Origin: Polychytrium aggregatum
Taxonomy: Eukaryota; Chytridiomycota; Chytridiomycetes; Polychytriales
Reading direction: 5' to 3'
NCBI RefSeq assembly: GCF_025602895.1
Contig: NW_026516206.1
Location: 62,001-126,000 of the forward strand
Length of the DNA: 64,000 bases
This document shows, in pieces, positions 21,603 through 32,714 of this stretch (the stretch's first letter is position 1; every line of letters begins with the position of its first letter). The translations under genes and the position numbers were made by a program. The notes under the pieces were generated by a model. It did not search any database. It was not told where the DNA came from and saw only the letters and a list, made by a program, of their open reading frames with translations.

Positions 21603-24357
21603 TCACAGCTTCATGTTGCGCTTCTCCAGCTCCTCGCAAATATCGTTCCACAGATCCTGCAGGCGGTTGTTGGGTAGCCGAGCAAGTTCCTTCCGCGACA
21701 TGTTACGCTTGGTCGAGTATCCATCGCGCGGCTCCAAGAACGCAGGTGCATCTGGGGGGGGGGAGAGATAGGATGGGACAAAAAAGGGGGATCAGAGTGA
21801 ATGCGCGATCGACACGATTCGGGTGCCACCGGTCCGGCTCGTCGATTGTAGAGCGGGTGCGATGTGTCGCGAGTACAGAGACCGGAAAGCAGCAGCAACA
21901 AGGATACAAGTCGCGCAAGTCATGTACGATAGAGTGTAGCCACGCATTCGCCCGTCCGTGAGTCATTACCTGGCTGGGCACGTCGCTTAACATCGTCATA
22001 GACATCGCCGCCAAAGTCTCGAAGTTGGGTATCGTTTAGCCGCCCGACACGAGCACGGGCGTTTACGCGGGAGCTATTGGCCGGTCGAGCTGCCGACGAA
22101 GCTGCAGCTGCCGAGGTCGACGAGGGCTGTGAGCTTGCCATGCTCGGGGACCGTAGTGCCGGCTGGAGTGGACTTGAGGCTGGCAGAGACGAGGCGGTCG
22201 AGATGTTGCGATAGAGGGGCGATGCGCTCTGAAGGCGATCGATAGGATCGGCTGAGATCGAATCGGTCAGGGCCTGCTGTTGCTGCTGGAGCTGCTGCTG
22301 GAGGAGATGCTGTTGATGCTGGATAGCCTGGATCTGCTGGAGCAGCTGGCGCGTTGGGGGGACATGGCCTGGGGACCGGGAACCGTCCAGCGGGAGCGGC
22401 GAGGCGGGGCGGCCGCCGTTGGCGATGTCAACACCCTCTTGGCTTGCCTGGCGGAGCGAGTGCAGAGCATACGGAAGGGGAGAAGGGGCAGGATTTGCCA
22501 AGGGAGACTCTGAGCCCGGGTGCGTCGGCTGTGTATCCGTATTCGGAGCCGTCGATGAGGTGTACGATGTGGGAACTGTGGAGCAGATTCGGAGGGAAAA
22601 GTATGGTAGCAGTGGAGTTAGCCAGCCAGCCAGCCACGAGCCACGAGCCACCCGCAAGGCACCGGCTGGCACTGGTTGACACTGGATCGCAATGCAATGG
22701 TCAGAACTCCGCCAGCGGCGGCACCCACCTTGGGCAGATCGTCTCCGTTCTTCAGCCATAACATCCAGCGAAATGGTAGAGAGCTGCTCATCGGTCAGCC
22801 TATGCAGTCGGCCAAGGAGGTGACCGTCGATGGCGCGCGAGGAAGCCGAGGATTTTTGGCGGTCCATGGAGATGCCTGGACTCTGTCGGGTGCTGGATCG
22901 GCGCACTGCCTCCTCTCGCAAGTCGCTGCTGAGTGCCCGCAGCTGGTCGTGGCTGAGGGACGAGATCTTGTCGCGCCACTCCCGCTCGGGGCCGTAGCTC
23001 AGTTTGGAGGACAGCTCCGGGTCGATGTTGACGATGGTGGTCATGTTCGATCGGCTCGAGGGCGTGCGCGCAAACCCAGGATCCGAATCCCTTGGAACCG
23101 AGGTCGCAAGAGACGAGTTGGTATCAGGGAAGGGGAGGTTGATGGGGCTCAGGGCTCGGGCTTGAGGCAGGGAGGTCGGCCAGTTGGGGGTGCGCGATGT
23201 CGGCATCAGCGGCGACCCAGAGTGAGACTTTGGGCTCATGGGCGGGCTGGCCGGTGCCATGTAGGGTGAGATTGGCAGACGATCAGCGGTATCGAAACGG
23301 CTGATTCCCAAGTGCGTCATCGAGCCTTGCGATGGTTTCTCTGAGGACAGCGGCAGAAGCAAAAAAAAAAGACGACGGAGACGGAACGCAACGAATCAGC
23401 CGAGGGCACAGAGCGGGTTCATCGAACGAAGGCCAATGTGGATTGTCCAACAGAGGTGGCACAAGGAGGGACCAGTGTGCTCAAAACCATGGGCGGGGAA
23501 GCCAGAGCATGTCGGGTAGGCATTGCACAGAGCGTATCCCTGACCCTGCCGCCTCCGCGTGGGTGTGCAGTTGTCGGCGCCGATCGGCAGATCCATCGCA
23601 CTCGCCCGAGGCTCCTCGACAGAGATGGATCGCACTGAAACAAGCTCTGTTTCGATGGACACGGCCCAAGAGCATTCCGCGGGATCACAATTCGATGGCT
23701 CGATGTTGCTTCCGCAATCGAGAGCAAGGCGCTGCTGCCTTTGGGTTCCAACCTACCATGAAGGCCGTGCTCGATCCGAGAGCTGCTGTTGGACGAGTCT
23801 TGGCGCCGCCGGATCTCGGCGTTGATGTCGAGCTGCAGCCGAAAGAGGTGCTCATCGGGCAAGGCATGGAGTTTCTGGGTGACAATGGCCTCGGTCGAGA
23901 CGATGGATCTGGACATGGACCCAAATCCAACGAGCTTGGTGCGGCGCTGGAGCTCGGCTGCAACTTGGTTTTCGAGAACGGTGAGCTGGGCAGGAGTCAG
24001 GGCGCTGAGCTTTTGCAGGGCAACGGCGTGGTTCTGCCCCGACTCAGGCCCGGCCGAGGTCGCACTGGGGGACGAGAAGGCCGTCGAGGGAGAAGGCGGG
24101 GCACTGGTACTTGGAACATAGTTGGAAGCATCGAGGCGAGGCGAGAGCGCAGAGCTGTCGATGGGCGGCGAGGGTGAGGCCGCACGCTGAAAGAACGAGG
24201 CAATCCGAGATTCAGAGTTGGGCGACGATGGAATGGACCTCGATGACTCGTCCGTCTTCCGGGTCAAGGGCAGGAGCTTGGAGAAGGGCCGCGAAAGCGA
24301 ATTCTTGAACCAGGAAGGCTTGCCAGACGGAGGGTCGTTTGAGTCAGTGGCGGGCAT
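21603..24357 (-). CDS. Spa2-like polarity scaffold with three SHD motif pairs
   Basis: Likely cortical scaffold for polarised growth, like the polarisome proteins Spa2/Sph1 or animal GIT. 655 aa, exons 24357-23757, 23340-22729, 22575-21970, 21751-21603, all phase 1 and in frame. Six copies of a helix motif of the form L-x-x-L-(x)-Q/R-L...D-x-x-E-RR occur as three pairs: about 113-139 and 159-185; 322-348 and 375-401; 577-603 and 623-650. The last pair (VGRLNDTQLRDFGGDVYDDVKRR; ELARLPNNRLQDLWNDI) is closest to canonical SHD. Linkers are Ser/Pro-rich and one is Gln-rich (QHLLQQQLQQQQQ). Usual Spa2 proteins have one SHD pair, so three is odd. No coiled coil typical of full Spa2 is evident. Confidence 0.82.
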
Positions 24358-26893
24358 GGTGTCAGGGGAGCTTGAGAAGCAGAGATGGACTGGGAGGCGA
24401 CAGAGGCAAGTGGGCAGAACGGGAGGGGAGAACAAAGCGGTGCAGATGTCGGCTTGGCTGGCTGTAGGGCTGAGCTGGCTATACTGCTGGGCTGGCTATA
24501 CGGCTGGGCTGGCTATACGGCTGGCAGCGGGAAGTTGCAGACTGAGCCGGGCTCGATGCAGGCCGGTCGGCGGATTGGCTTGGTGGTCGACGAATCGAGG
24601 GGGACACCGGCTGGGCCCGTGGTGATGAGGAGTGCCAAGAGGAAGACAGCTGGGATCCGCAGGGCCGGGTGGGAGAGCGGCGGACGATGCCACGGGGATG
24701 GAACTGCTTGAGGACTGGGAGCCTGGGTCTATCGGCAAGCGAGGGCGATAGGAAAAGCAGGAGGTTTGTCCAAGTGCACGGCAAGCAAGAAGGAGCAGCA
24801 AAGACAAATGCGGGGCAACGAGCCGAGGATATAAAGGGGCAAGCGAGGAGCGAGAGGGGAGCGAGAGGGGAGCGAGAGACGAGGCGATGGGAGACGGTGG
24901 TGGAAAGAGACGCGGGAGACGGCGAGGAACAGGCGAGAAGCATGCGAGGAACAGGCGAGGGGCGTCCATGACACCAATCCGATGAGCGATGCCTATGCCG
25001 GTGTTGATATCGATGGTCTCGCCTTGGCCCGGCTCGCTTCGCTTCGCCTCGGTCGGCCGATTTGGGTCCTCACAGCAGATGGTGCAAGAGGGCGACCAGC
25101 AGCGCGCCCTTTGCCCCCAAAACAGGAAGGCCCAACACGCAGCACCAATAACAGCGCAACAGCACCAGCAGCCGAGAACGGCGAGGCAGCGGCACGAGCA
25201 GGCATCGCAATCCAAGATGAAGCTCTTGCTTTGGTTGTCCTGGTGGGAGCGACGACAGCCCGCCCGCAGCCAGCACCACGATCATCCCCGCGAGAGAGTA
25301 AAAAAAAAAAAAACGTGCATCAGAGCAAGGCATACATGTGCCTTTGGGACTGACCGACGCAACACCCGGAAAGATCCTGTCCTGCGGCATGCTGGCTGGT
25401 GTTCGAAGACGTCGACACCCTTAATCCTGGCAGAAAGCGCCGCTTTTGGCAGTGCAGACGACTGAGCACAAGCATGGGCTTGGCGCATCGACAGGCTCCG
25501 TGGCGATTCTCCGGGTGGGCGGCAGCTGGACGAGGATGCGCTATTGCCAGCGCAGGGGAGCGGCCGCTGGTCGCAGCCGGAAGAGCAACGGATCCGAGCA
25601 GGCTGCACATTGCTGGTCTCCAGCGCATGGCTGTCTCCAGCGCATGGCAGATCCGCCGACATGGAGGCAGCCCGCCCGTCCGGCGAGGCCATTCCGCCAT
25701 GACTCGATTTGCGTCGGGCTGCTCTCCCATGGGACACATGCTGCTCCCCGCGGCGCTGACATGGCCCGGCAGGAAGCTGACATGACAGGGGCTGACATGT
25801 GTGTCCGGTGCTGAGGGCTTTCAAGGGAGGTGGCGAGAAGCAGGACGAGCCGGCGCAGCGACCAAGATCGATCAGATTGCTCGCGATTCCCAGGAAAAAA
25901 TTGATAGCGATATCCATCCACACCAACACCAGCATCAGCATCAGCATCACAGGCGATTTGTCGTTTCCAAAGGTACCAAAAATATATTCGTTTCTCGTTT
26001 CTCAGGTCCGGAGACAAATTCAAAACTTGGGAGCGAAAAAAGAAAGACACGGAGAGGAGCAGGAGGCGGGGAAATCTCCACAGCCCGGGCTCCTCGGTTC
26101 ATCAAGGATTAATGGGAAGGTCGAGCCACTACAAGGGGGAGAGCGGGAGAGCGAGGATTTGCGGTGGTTGGTATGTACAGAAAATAAGGCGGCTGTCGCT
26201 GGATATCAGTCGAGGCGAGCAGCGACAGGGCACAGACGACACGTCAAAGAAAGAGGGATCTTTTTGTCCAGGGAGAAGCTTGCAAAGGAAGAAGAGGAGG
26301 AAAAAAACATTGTCCGAGACGTGGTTTGGGGCAAGGGCGGTCGATTGAAGGAGGTCATGGAAGATTTGGAAATTGGGAAGGGCAACTCGCGCTTGGATTG
26401 GGAAAGCCAGAGGGGGGGTGTCGAGGTTGAGAGAAGGATGGCCCGAGACAGCTACAGCGGAGTCAACCACTGCGAGCTGAACACGGACTACCTTTTTGGA
26501 TGGGATTGGCGGTTGCAAACTATGAACGCGGCTTTGTCAATGTGTAGCGGAGTGCTGGTTGGATGGATGGAGGACTGGGATGGGGGATGGATCGCGGTCA
26601 GATTGCTTTTTCTTGCGTTGCCGTTGTTGGGAGGACTGTGGTTGTCAGATTGGAGAAGCAGCAACGGACGCGATGCGACAGTTGGTACCATTCCGCGGAG
26701 GATGGGGGGGATGGTTGGTTGGTTGGTTGGAGCTGGCTGATATGGGGGGCTCAGCAAACGGGACAGGGCTTGGGGAAACCAGAAGGATCTCGGAGGCAGA
26801 TCGACGCGGCAAGACGGGAGGCAAACTTGAGACAGGGTTGTTGGGAAGGGCCGGGGCAAGCCGCAGGACTCGGAAGGACTCGGAAAAGGTTGA
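24358..26893. other. Long region without recognised gene
   Basis: 2.5 kb upstream of the SHD gene and downstream of a small unknown gene. Contains GCGAGAGGGGA-type purine repeats (about 24840-24890), a TATAAAGG on the + strand at 24830-24837 with no recognised gene downstream, an A-tract near 25300 and a G-rich GGTTGGTTGG stretch near 26710. A 314-codon frame at 25799-26740 lacks an ATG start and has no domain. Confidence 0.45.
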
Positions 26894-27136
26894 TTACATC
26901 GACAGGTGTGCGCTGTACTGGCTGTGCTCCTTGTAGGCGTCCATGGTACGGCCGCGGGTAGCAAAGGATAGCCGCTTCTTGGGGATCGACGGGGCCGACT
27001 TGACACCAGAGGGGATGGTGCTAGAGACTTCCTTCTGACGGACCTCGCTGGGGGGGATGGCGGTGGTGACAAAGGTCGTGGGAACGCTGGAGCCAAAGTC
27101 GTTCTCGGTCTGGAGATACAGGTGGGTGGACGACAT
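26894..27136 (-). CDS. Small protein of unknown function, 80 aa
   Basis: Intronless frame starting MSSTHLYLQTENDFGSS. No domain recognised. The composition looks like a real, soluble protein: Ser/Thr-rich N-terminal half, then KKRLSFATRGRTMDAYKEH, a basic stretch with possible phosphorylation sites (RLS, RGRT). Supporting features are a single in-frame ATG, a TATAAAG about 160 bp upstream on the same strand and a steady codon bias toward C/G in third positions. Too short to exclude chance; a homologue search would decide. Confidence 0.5.
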   Translation of the reverse strand: MSSTHLYLQTENDFGSSVPTTFVTTAIPPSEVRQKEVSSTIPSGVKSAPSIPKKRLSFATRGRTMDAYKEHSQYSAHLSM

Positions 27137-27292
27137 GATGAAGATGGGGGAGTTTGGGTCGGGAAGCCGAACGAGGCTGAGAAGAGGGGCGTGCGCTTGA
27201 GGAGCTGGTGTGCAGCTGAGGAGCTTGGCTTGGAGGCGGATGAGGGGCTGAGGTGTACAGAGCAGATGGAGCACATGGCGGCAGAGAGCCGG

Positions 27293-27299
27293 CTTTATA
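27293..27299 (-). promoter_or_regulatory. TATA box upstream of 80-aa frame
   Basis: TATAAAG on the minus strand about 160 bp before the ATG at 27136. Confidence 0.4.
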
Positions 27300-27507
27300 G
27301 GCCGCGCAACCAGAGATGCAGGACCGGGGGGGAGCCGCGCGAGCCGACGTGGACGCCGGGCATGTCAGGACGGCTCAAGGCGACGCAAAGGCGGTCGGAT
27401 GACGCCTTCCGCGCAGCGAATCGGAAGGGCGGGCGGACATGGGACGGGCTGCGCACCGGCATGTGATGGCCGGGGGGTGGCGGTGGGGGACGGGAGGGCG
27501 GGGCGCA

Positions 27508-27572
27508 GTGTCTGTGAGGTGTCTGTGAGGTGTCTGAATTGTGTCTGTGAGGTGTCTGCGCTGTGTCTGTGT
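27508..27572. repeat. Degenerate GTGTCTGTGAG tandem repeat
   Basis: About six imperfect 10-11 bp units. No gene association seen. Confidence 0.65.
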
Positions 27573-28464
27573 CAGCGACTGCGAGCCGAGTGGTTCCAAG
27601 CGCCAAAACCGCGATCCCCGACTGCGACAATGGCAGACGCGCTCCGCACGGGCGTTTTGCGTCATGGCCCGTCAACAAGGGTCGACACAGCGCGCTGCAT
27701 CAAAGTTGTGCGCGTCTCGGTGCGTTCTCGGTGCGCTCTCGGTGCGTCTCGCTGCGTCTCGGTCCCGTGCGTTCACGCCAACATCGGCCTTCTCGCCGCG
27801 CCCTCGCCCCCGCCCTCGCCTCGCCCCTCTCGGACCTTGCGCCCTGACACCTTCAGCGCCCTCCCCGGCGCCGTCTGCATGTCGTCCTGGGCCCTCGGAA
27901 GGCCCTGCTTCCTGCCGGCCGGCTCATGTCGCTGGCGGGGATGGTGCAAAGGACCGCCCAGATCGAGATCCGGCCGGCGCAAATGTCAGCAAGCCCGCGC
28001 GATGGTGCAATCCCCGCGACGTCGGGCATTGCGTGCGAGATGCTTGGTGATCGGCGGGGTGAAGACTCGCGAGCTGCCCCCGATGGCCAAGACCCACATC
28101 CGTCGCATTTCCCCCTCGCTGCTGCAGGTCCCAGGACACACCATGTCGCCAATGCCAGGGCCCTTCCCACGGCCACGTCCCTCTGCATGCATGCACGCAA
28201 CCACACACCACTCGCCGGCAACCATTGTCAGAGACCACCCGGTGGGCATCCCTCCCACAGCCTCACCCGGCCTGACGACAAAGGCGGCATGTGCCCGGAT
28301 GCATTACTTTCGTCGTGTCGCTTCATGTATTGGTCGACGCTGAGGGCGTCGTGATCGGCTCGCTTGTTTTCGCCGGTTGTCTGCAGACCAGCTTGTGTCG
28401 GCAAGCTTGTTTTCGCCGTGGTCGCCTGCCCATTTTCGTTGCGGTCGCCTGCCCAGAGCCACAT

Positions 28465-29676
28465 CTACTTGGTCGCCCGGGCCGGCAGCAGGCGCTTCAT
28501 GGCGTTGGTCAGAGGCAGGACCGCAAATCTGCACGGGCGGTAACGGCGCATCGCGTGTGGGTCGCCATGACGCCGGATGAGGGGATGTGGGTCAGCCTTT
28601 GCAATCCGGCCACCAGACCCTCGCTTGCGGCCCGCCCTCACCACCGCTGGTCTGCCGAGTGGCACTCGCCTGCCCGTCCTCCCCAGCGATATCCACCCCC
28701 CGGCTGCGTGGACTCGCCGCGGCCGTCGTGATGAATGTCCAACGCCCGTCACCGTCGACCTGCAATCCGTCATCCTGTGGCGGCCTTCCTGGATTTCGGT
28801 GCCAGGGAGCACACAGTCCCGCAGGCTAGCTGTTGCTGTGGCTGTGATTGCTGCTGTTGCTGCTGCTGTTGTTGCTGCTGCTGTTGTTGTTGTTGTTGCC
28901 GTTGCTGCTGCATCGATAAGATCTCGTCTTCCGGAATCGGCCGACGCAGGCACCCACTCCCTGCCAGCGGGTCTGCGGCCATCGATCGATCCCCATGAGC
29001 CAGCAGAGTCACAGCCCCAAAAGCACAGCCGATCGCGATTGCTTGGGGAAGAGGAGAAGCCAGACCAGGGCCCGATCGGCTGTGCTTTGACACCTTGGGG
29101 ATTTGGCTCTCTGGTCCTTTGGTCCTTTGGGTGCGGCCCTCGCTTGGACCGAGAACCGCTGTATCGGCGATCCAGCACCCAGCACCCACCAACAGCGCCT
29201 CCCGCCTCCTACCTTGCAAAGTACGGCGTCAGAAACACCGAGAGGCCCAGACGGAGTGGCATCGCTGCCTTGACGAGGGCATACGACGTCACCAGATGCA
29301 GCATCATCTGCGAGTCGTCCCTGAGCGACACCGGCGCTCCCGCCAGTTGCAGCAGCCGGGTCATGCGTCGGTTGCCCTCGGCCAGGATCTCCTCCGGAAA
29401 CGGGATTTGGATGTCAAAGTAGCTCAGCCCAAAGTACAGCAGCGGCAGGGGTGCGATCGCCGTGAGTTCGTGCAGGACCAGGAACGACACCAGATGCGAC
29501 CCCGGCGCGGCCCGGAACTGCTCGGCATATTTGGCCAGGTGCTTGTTTCGGATCAGTCGCTGCAGGAGCGATGCCGACGGTGCATCTGTCGAGGGTCCTG
29601 CGCCGGTGCTAAACGATCGCCAGAGGCCAGGGCCAAGAGGCGAGCGCCGCGGATGCATGCAACGCAGAAAGAACAT
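28465..29676 (-). CDS. FLILHELTA-family mitochondrial protein (MRX11-like)
   Basis: Fungal mitochondrial inner-membrane family named for its motif; yeast member Mrx11 (YPL041C) associates with the mitochondrial gene-expression assembly. 175 aa, exons 29676-29213 and 28528-28465. The N-terminus is Arg/Ser-rich (MFFLRCMHPRRSPLGPGLW), fitting a presequence. FLVLHELTAIAPLPLLYFGL at residues 65-84 is the signature plus first membrane helix; a second helix is VTSYALVKAAMPLRLGLSVF. The single intron splits an Arg codon (AG|A) and restores TPYFARFAVLPLTNAMKRL, a good fit to the family's end. That intron is 684 bp, long for this window, and contains a CTG/TTG repeat. Without it the protein would stop at FAR, so the second exon is inferred. 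Confidence 0.8.
28831..28911. repeat. CTG/TTG trinucleotide repeat inside intron
   Basis: TGCTGTTGT-type triplets over about 80 bp inside the intron of the MRX11-like gene (CAG/CAA on the gene's strand). Confidence 0.85.
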
Positions 29677-30219
29677 ATCCGATGGGCGACGTCTTGGTGC
29701 TGGTGGTTATACCCCAGCTTTCGATGACAGATGTCCAAGATGCCAGAGACGACCCAGAGCAAGTCGGGCGAAAGCCATCTCGGTCCACCGTCGCGGCTCT
29801 CGGTCCGCTGTCTCGCTCGCAGAGAAAGAGCACCATGTTCCAAGCCAACATGCGCGCAACAGGCGCAATAGTCTTCATTCGAGGGCAGCGAGGCGGTCGA
29901 AACATGAGTGCAGACGCAAACAGAACAGCGGCCAGACAGACAGATAGATAGACAGACAGACAAAACCAGCGGGAAACACCCGAGACAGTCTCCAGGCGAA
30001 CGAAAGCAGGGCGGCGCCATGGGCAGAGGCAAGAGCAGCGAGTACACATCCTGGCGTCCTCTGGCGTCCATCAGCGAGCAACATCCGTGCATTGAGATGG
30101 GCGGACATGTATGCGCAGAGTCCGATCGATCAAGACCCAGAAGGCCGATCCAGGCCTGGCAGCAGCGGATCGGCAGTGGATCGCAGACAAACTCTGCCTC
30201 AAGCCAAAGGCGGCCGCAT
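29677..30219. other. Intergenic region, TSR2 to MRX11-like
   Basis: 543 bp between two minus-strand genes. Contains a short GACA/GATA tetranucleotide tract at 29936-29964. Nothing else recognised. Confidence 0.5.
29936..29964. repeat. GACA/GATA tetranucleotide repeat
   Basis: Seven GACA or GATA units head to tail. Confidence 0.75.
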
Positions 30220-30834
30220 TTAGCGGCGGCGGCGGCCCTTTTGCACGAGCTCAAAGCCGTCTTCGTCGACGATGGGCCCTTGGGGCTCTGGCCGTCCTGA
30301 GGAGCCGCCAGCGCCGCCGTTCGAGCCAGAGCCAGAGCCAGAGCCATCTTGGTCGATATCCATGCCGTCGGCTCCAGCACCGTTGCCTTCATCGTCGTCG
30401 TTACCGTTGTCGTCGTCGCCAGCCTCGTCGCTGTCGACTTCGTTGTTGTCGCCCACCACTTGCTTGGGTGTGCGCTGCTGCGTCCGGACCTTTTCTCTCA
30501 GGAAATCGACAATCTCGAGCCGTCCGAGGACAACCACGTCCTGGTAGAGTTGGACCAGCGCCTTGCCGACTTGCTCGCCGCTGCCGTCCTCAAGATCGGC
30601 ATCAAAGATCTCGTCAAAATAGCCGGTGAAGTTGTCGCCGAGCTCGTACGCCTCGACGTCGGTGCCATACTTGAGGAAAAAGTCCTTGGTGAACTGCACC
30701 ATCGTTGCGGCCTGCTCGTTGGTCGCAGGGCCGCTGATTTGCTGCTCCAGCACAAACTGCAGGGCCGGCCAGCGAGCAAAGATCAGGTCGACGCCGTCGC
30801 AGAACGGAGTAAAGTTGGCGGGTGGGGAGGCCAT
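30220..30834 (-). CDS. TSR2: Pre-rRNA-processing protein TSR2
   Basis: Escortin for ribosomal protein eS26; needed for 20S pre-rRNA processing, nuclear/cytosolic. Intronless, 204 aa, ATG 30834 (MASPPANFTPFCDGV). The N-terminal family domain is clear: FARWPALQFVLEQQISGP, then MVQFTKDFFLKYG and the acidic ELGDNFTGYFDEIFDADLEDGS. The Trp-Gly-Gly tripeptide of the Pfam name is replaced by Gln-Ile-Ser-Gly here. A very acidic stretch (about 120-160, DSDEAGDDDNGNDDDEGNG) and a GSGSGS linker precede the conserved C-terminal VDEDGFELVQKGRRRR, typical of TSR2. Divergent from the 7-TM gene across a 375-bp gap. Confidence 0.9.
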   Translation of the reverse strand: MASPPANFTPFCDGVDLIFARWPALQFVLEQQISGPATNEQAATMVQFTKDFFLKYGTDVEAYELGDNFTGYFDEIFDADLEDGSGEQVGKALVQLYQDVVVLGRLEIVDFLREKVRTQQRTPKQVVGDNNEVDSDEAGDDDNGNDDDEGNGAGADGMDIDQDGSGSGSGSNGGAGGSSGRPEPQGPIVDEDGFELVQKGRRRR

Positions 30835-31209
30835 AGCGGGAGGCGGCGGGTCTGCTGTCGAACTGGGTGTGGTGGAGTGGCCGAGATGGTTCCTCGATGC
30901 TGGTCGATCCGAACAGAGAGTCAAGCGGATGCGAACGAAGGCCCGGCGACTCAACCAAGCCAGCAACAAAAAAGAAAAAAAAAACGTGTCACAGGGGATC
31001 GAATTGGATGAGAGGCCAGGAATAGCACGATCAATGCCCATCAATGCCCAGCAATGCCCCCACCCGACAAGGCCGCTGCCTCAACGGGCGCTTGCCTGTC
31101 TCGAGCACCGCCCAGCAATCCGTGCAAGTATCTTCTCTCCTGTCCATCATCCTGTCCATCGTCCTGTTCATCGCCCTGTCCAAGTCCCCGCAGTGTCTGG
31201 CCTTCTATA
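30835..31209. other. Divergent promoter, TSR2 / 7-TM protein
   Basis: 375 bp with small direct repeats CAATGCCC (31032-31060) and CCTGTCCATC (31140-31182). Confidence 0.5.
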
Positions 31210-32714
31210 ATGAACAACTCGCTGTCCCCGGGCCTCTGCGACTGGCGGGTCCAGGCACTCCCCTGCACCGCCAACAACCCCATCGCAGCGTCGCTCTATC
31301 TCGCCAGCATCGCACTCAATGCTGCAAACTGGCTCTTTGCCGGCGGCATCCTCCTGCACCGGCTCGTATACAAATCGCAGCGCCTGCTCGACATGCGCAT
31401 CCCAGGCTCCCTGCCCGTTCGCCCGACCGAGTGGTACCTGGTCTTCATGGTCCTGTTCTGCGCCATGCGGGTCATCCACGGCTCCGTCGTCCTGGGCGGG
31501 TTGACATCCATCCTCATCATTGTCGAGTCCGTGGTAGGTGTCCGACCGGTGTTGTCGACATTGCATCTGCCATTGCTATATGCCATCGGGCCTTGCATGT
31601 GCTGCTCGATACGAGACGATACCAACCCTATTCGTCTGCAGAACTCTCTCTCGTGGATCTTTCTATTCTATGCACTGGTGCTCTATCTCGTTGGAATGTA
31701 AGTGCAGCCTGACAAACCCCAATAAGCAACCCGGAGAGTCCCCTCCAGCCCTGCTTGATAGTCTCCATCCATCCGTCCGTTGTCTGGCCTTCATTCCTCG
31801 CCATCGCCAGACATGGTGCTGCATTGCTATTGGTGTTTGCCACCACCACCACCACCATCACCACCACCACCACCACTACCACCATCACCACCACTATCAC
31901 CACCACAATCGCCACGCCGCTCCGTCTGACCCGGCCTGTCGTCTCGGCCTCGCCTCACAGGTACCACTCGATCCCTGACTCGTTCAAATGGAACTACTCC
32001 AACATCGACGGCTCGCCCAAGAGCCCGCTGCTGATCGACATCCTCGCCATCGTCCTGATCATCACGCCAATCCTCTTCAGTCTGCCGCTGGGCATCGTGG
32101 CCGCCTACTACCAAGACACCTCGCAGCCCGCCAGTGCCGACTGGATCCAGCGGGCCCACTCGTTCGGCGCCATGAGCGTGTGGCTCCTGCTGATGGTCGT
32201 GTGGATGTATTGGGGCCAGCAGTGCATCGTCATCCTGGAGGAGCAGCTCGACGACGCCCAGTCCGACCTTGGACAGCTCTTCCGCGGCGATTCCGAGAGC
32301 CACCAGCTGAACCCGCTGCGAGCGCATGTGCAGCGCATGAAGCGGGGCCGCCGGGACGTTGCCTGCCTCAAGGGCTTTGTGATCTCCCACATTGTCGTCA
32401 TTGGATCCATCTGCGTCTTTGACCTCGTCTACGGTCTCTGGAGCACGGATATGATCGGCCCGAACACGACCATTGACGAGGTCGTTTCTGCCCTGTGGCT
32501 GTTGTTTGTGCCATTGATGTCGACGCTGAACCTCGCCGTGATAGCCATGAGGTACGTTGCTGCATCGCGCCACCATGGCCTGCTCTGGTCTGCTCTGGCT
32601 TGTTCTGGTCTGCCATGATTCGCTTGCTAATCCAGATGCGTTTGTGGGGGTGGGCGGGTCATCTCGCTCCTGTATCGCTCTCAGCGCCTGGCCCTGCCGG
32701 GTCACGGCCGCTGA
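31210..32714 (+). CDS. Orphan seven-transmembrane protein
   Basis: 349-aa integral membrane protein, no family recognised. Exons 31210-31533, 31642-31697, 31961-32551, 32636-32714, all GT-AG and in frame. Seven hydrophobic helices: about residues 25-48, 74-108, 110-127, a helix around LLIDILAIVLIITPILFSL, one around SVWLLLMVVWMYWG, one around GFVISHIVVIGSICVFDLVY and one around ALWLLFVPLMSTLNLAVIA. An extracellular-type N-terminus (MNNSLSPGLCDWRV) has an N-glycosylation sequon. A charged loop (LDDAQSDLGQLFRGD, RAHVQRMKRGRRD) lies between helices 5 and 6. The layout resembles a GPCR but no DRY, NPxxY or cAMP-receptor motif is visible. The last exon adds a basic tail, RCVCGGGRVISLLYRSQRL. Confidence 0.72.
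31839..31913. repeat. CAC/CAT trinucleotide repeat in intron 2 of 7-TM gene
   Basis: CACCACCAT-type triplets over about 75 bp, wholly inside the intron 31698-31960. Confidence 0.85.

Larger units (their letters stand above)
27137..28464. other. Intergenic region with short GC-rich repeats
   Basis: 1.3 kb with no recognised gene. Tandem GTGTCTGTGAG-type units (about 27508-27572) and CGGTGCGTCT-type units (about 27718-27770). The long + frame over 27399-28343 is Cys/Arg/Pro-rich with no domain and follows the repeats. Confidence 0.5.

Noticed and set aside
22985-23060. tRNA-like string (GTAGCTCAGTTTGG) and a following GTTCGATC
   Set aside because: D-arm and T-loop look-alikes without complementary acceptor or anticodon stems, and the stretch lies inside a conserved coding exon of the SHD gene on the other strand.
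24830-24837. TATAAAGG on the + strand as promoter of a + gene starting at 24982
   Set aside because: The frame from 24982 has no domain and ends in repeats; no supporting evidence beyond the TATA.
25799-26740. Long + strand open frame, 313 codons
   Set aside because: No ATG at its start, mixed composition with Gly/Arg/Trp runs from GGTT repeats, no domain or neighbour logic.
27399-28343. Long + strand open frame, 314 codons
   Set aside because: Translation is Cys/Arg/Pro-rich and largely made by short GC-rich tandem repeats; no recognised motif.
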